Shown here: piece by piece, positions 13,703-15,364 of the stretch | Layout: every line of letters begins with the position of its first letter | How positions within the stretch are numbered: the stretch's first letter is position 1 | DNA from: Candidatus Ventricola intestinavium | GTDB lineage: Bacteria > Bacillota > Clostridia > Christensenellales > Aristaeellaceae | Length of the DNA stretch: 15,364 nucleotides | Assembly (NCBI GenBank): GCA_018715105.1 | Contig: DVMG01000255.1 | Span: 1 to 15,364, forward strand | Direction of reading: 5' to 3' | Program-made: the position numbers and the translations under genes | Notes under the pieces: model-generated | What the model was told of the DNA's origin: nothing | Seen by the model: the letters and a program-made list of their open reading frames with translations, nothing else | The model's database searches: none

Positions 13703-15364
13703 TTACGGCTCCTCTTCCGGGAGATAACTTTCAAAGGGTTTTTCCATCATGTCGTCCGTGCCGATGAGCACGTTGTAGCGATACATGGGCTGCGCCCTGT
13801 CTTCCTCAAGCAGCCAGGTTTCTTCATCGACGGTGACGGAGATCGCCGTCTCCCGCAGCGTCTCATCCTGGCTGACCGTATAGTCAAACCGGCGCGTCGA
13901 CACACCGGCCGCCTTCAGCTTGGCATACTGCGTGCCGGCGGTGAAGCCCTCCGTGGGAATCGCCGTCATATAATCTCCATTGAGCAGAACCAGGAAATCC
14001 ACGCCGCTGTTGTAAAGCAGCTTATACACATCGCCTGTAAAACGCCAGGTCACCAGATCCCCCTGTTCCTGCTGCGCATGGCTCAGGGCGTCCGGCTGCG
14101 GAGGACAGGCGCTGAGCACAAGCGCGTTGGGGCTCTTCGGCTTCACGTCCTCATAGCGCTGCCAGGTTTCAAGGCGCGCGGTAAAGGGCTGGGCTGTATC
14201 CCCCTCTTCTCCAAGAAGCACCATGTTCAGCTGCGTGTCTCCCGCGATGAGCTCGGTCTGCGGTCCCTGCGCAAACTCAAGCTCCAGCGCATTGTAATTG
14301 GCCTTTGAGTAATCCATGGTCTCCTTGACGTGCTTGATCGGCTTGCTTCCGGATCCGCCGCCGCCTCCGCCAATGGGGCCGGGATCCAAATCAAAATCCC
14401 AATCTCCGCCGAAAAAGAACATCTCCTCATTGGCCGCGGTGTTTCCGGCTTTGTCCCGCACGACGACTCTTCCGGCGTCCACATAGCCGCCCTCTTCGCC
14501 GGTCAGCAAGGGGGCCTCTCCTTCCGTAGGCCAGGGTGTCCACGTCTGCCCTCCGTCAAAGGAAACGGCGTCAAGTCCGCTGCCCGTATCCTGCGTAATC
14601 ACGCGCAGCGCCAGCCCGTCTTCCTGAGCCGATTCCAGCCACGGCACATCCGGCGGGGTGAAATCAAGCAGCATGGTATACTCGTCGGAAAGCACGGCCA
14701 CATCTCCCATCCGATCCAGGATGGCAAAGCGCAGGCTCACTTCTCCCTCCTCTGTTGGAGTATATGTATGGGTATCCTGGGAAAGCAGCACCAGACGCTC
14801 ATTGCAGATGAATACGCCGTAAACATATTCCTCACTTCCCTGCTCAATGCCGGAAAGCGTGAAAGTGGGCGCTTCCTTTTTCCAAACATCGGGCTCCAGC
14901 CCCTGCACATCGACGGTCAGGGAGATCGGCGTGGGCGTGACCTCCGGCGTGGGCGAGGCCGTCGGATGGATTTCGCTCACATGCTTCACCGCCACAACAA
15001 TCGGCGGCAGCCCGCGTGTCTTGCTTTCAATGGTGTGCCATGTCACGATATACTGCTGTTTGTCAAACAGCTCCGGGTCGGGCAAAAGATCCACGCTGTT
15101 CTCCAGAAATTTTTCCGCAATGTTTTCCAGCGTGATTTCCTCCCGGCTGCGGATATAGACCGTGGCCTTCTCCGTTTCCCCGCGCATGGCGATCTCATCA
15201 AGAATCTCCTGAAGATCCCCCTTTTCGGTTGTGCCGTCAAGCAGGGTGCCATCCGCCAGCCTGGCCCACGCTTCCCCGGTAGGGGTAAACGTGCGCGCCC
15301 CCTCCTCTCCCGGCGGAACCGAGGGCGACGGGCTCGGGCTGGGCGATTCCTCCGGCTCCCCGCT
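13703..15364 (-). CDS. Partial surface or secreted protein with Ig-like domain and Ser/Thr-Pro linkers
   Basis: First visible gene of the run; the frame is open to the right edge, so its start and any signal peptide lie outside. 553 residues are visible. They begin with an SPSPSPS linker (near 15320), then a module with TPTGEAWARLADGT, then a second linker TASPTPEVTPTP (near 14935). Next is an Ig-like region, roughly 14420-14675, with DFTPPDVPWLES, DTGSGLDAVSFDGGQTWTPW and VRDKAGNTAANE, the pattern of bacterial Ig-like domains on cell-surface proteins. A Gly-rich linker (PGPIGGGGGGSGSKP, near 14336-14383) separates this from a C-terminal region of about 215 residues that I do not recognise. 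No LPxTG sorting signal or C-terminal membrane helix is present; it ends SYLPEEEP. It lies 15 nt upstream of the lipoyl-module protein, suggesting a shared extracytoplasmic role. Function unknown. Confidence 0.75.
   Translation of the reverse strand, partial: SGEPEESPSPSPSPSVPPGEEGARTFTPTGEAWARLADGTLLDGTTEKGDLQEILDEIAMRGETEKATVYIRSREEITLENIAEKFLENSVDLLPDPELFDKQQYIVTWHTIESKTRGLPPIVVAVKHVSEIHPTASPTPEVTPTPISLTVDVQGLEPDVWKKEAPTFTLSGIEQGSEEYVYGVFICNERLVLLSQDTHTYTPTEEGEVSLRFAILDRMGDVAVLSDEYTMLLDFTPPDVPWLESAQEDGLALRVITQDTGSGLDAVSFDGGQTWTPWPTEGEAPLLTGEEGGYVDAGRVVVRDKAGNTAANEEMFFFGGDWDFDLDPGPIGGGGGGSGSKPIKHVKETMDYSKANYNALELEFAQGPQTELIAGDTQLNMVLLGEEGDTAQPFTARLETWQRYEDVKPKSPNALVLSACPPQPDALSHAQQEQGDLVTWRFTGDVYKLLYNSGVDFLVLLNGDYMTAIPTEGFTAGTQYAKLKAAGVSTRRFDYTVSQDETLRETAISVTVDEETWLLEEDRAQPMYRYNVLIGTDDMMEKPFESYLPEEEP

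Overview
The window looks like chromosomal DNA of a GC-rich anaerobic Bacillota (Clostridia, perhaps an Oscillospirales or Christensenellales gut lineage). The grounds are a type III glutamine synthetase, a CsoR/CopA/CopZ copper module, a cytosolic PepC-type aminopeptidase, strong purine-rich Shine-Dalgarno sites, sigma-A type promoters and a CUT1-type sugar ABC importer. The taxonomic guess is an inference. No tRNA, rRNA, CRISPR array, insertion sequence or phage gene was seen.

Layout. (1) Positions 1-710, minus strand: the N-terminal third of a type III glutamine synthetase that runs off the left edge. It has a clear promoter and a structured leader of about 90 nt. (2) Positions 1099-4150, plus strand: a copper-homeostasis operon. 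A near-perfect CsoR operator fills the spacer of the promoter. csoR is followed by a CopA Cu(I)-exporting P1B ATPase whose reading frame continues into a complete CopZ-length metallochaperone domain. That domain carries its own internal Shine-Dalgarno and ATG, so one frame probably yields both a fusion and a free chaperone. (3) Positions 4236-5655, plus strand: pepC, a monocistronic bleomycin-hydrolase-family aminopeptidase with its own promoter. (4) Positions 5656-5860: a convergent intergenic region with two hairpins, one with a 24-bp stem. (5) Positions 15364-5861, minus strand: a tightly packed run of seven genes.

In transcription order the seven-gene run is: a partial secreted protein with an Ig-like region and Ser/Thr-Pro linkers; a secreted membrane-fusion-like protein with two tandem lipoyl-like modules; a large secreted protein joining an N-terminal beta-propeller-like region to an ABC solute-binding domain; two CUT1 sugar-type permeases; a MacA-like membrane-fusion protein with a coiled coil; and a MacB-periplasmic-core membrane protein whose FtsX-like part is strongly diverged. 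No ATPase is encoded in the visible part. Putting importer parts (binding protein plus EAA-loop permeases) and exporter/adaptor parts (two MFPs plus a MacB-core protein) in one apparent operon is the most unusual thing in the window. It may be an undescribed transport or envelope-sensing assembly; this is inferred from gene content and spacing.
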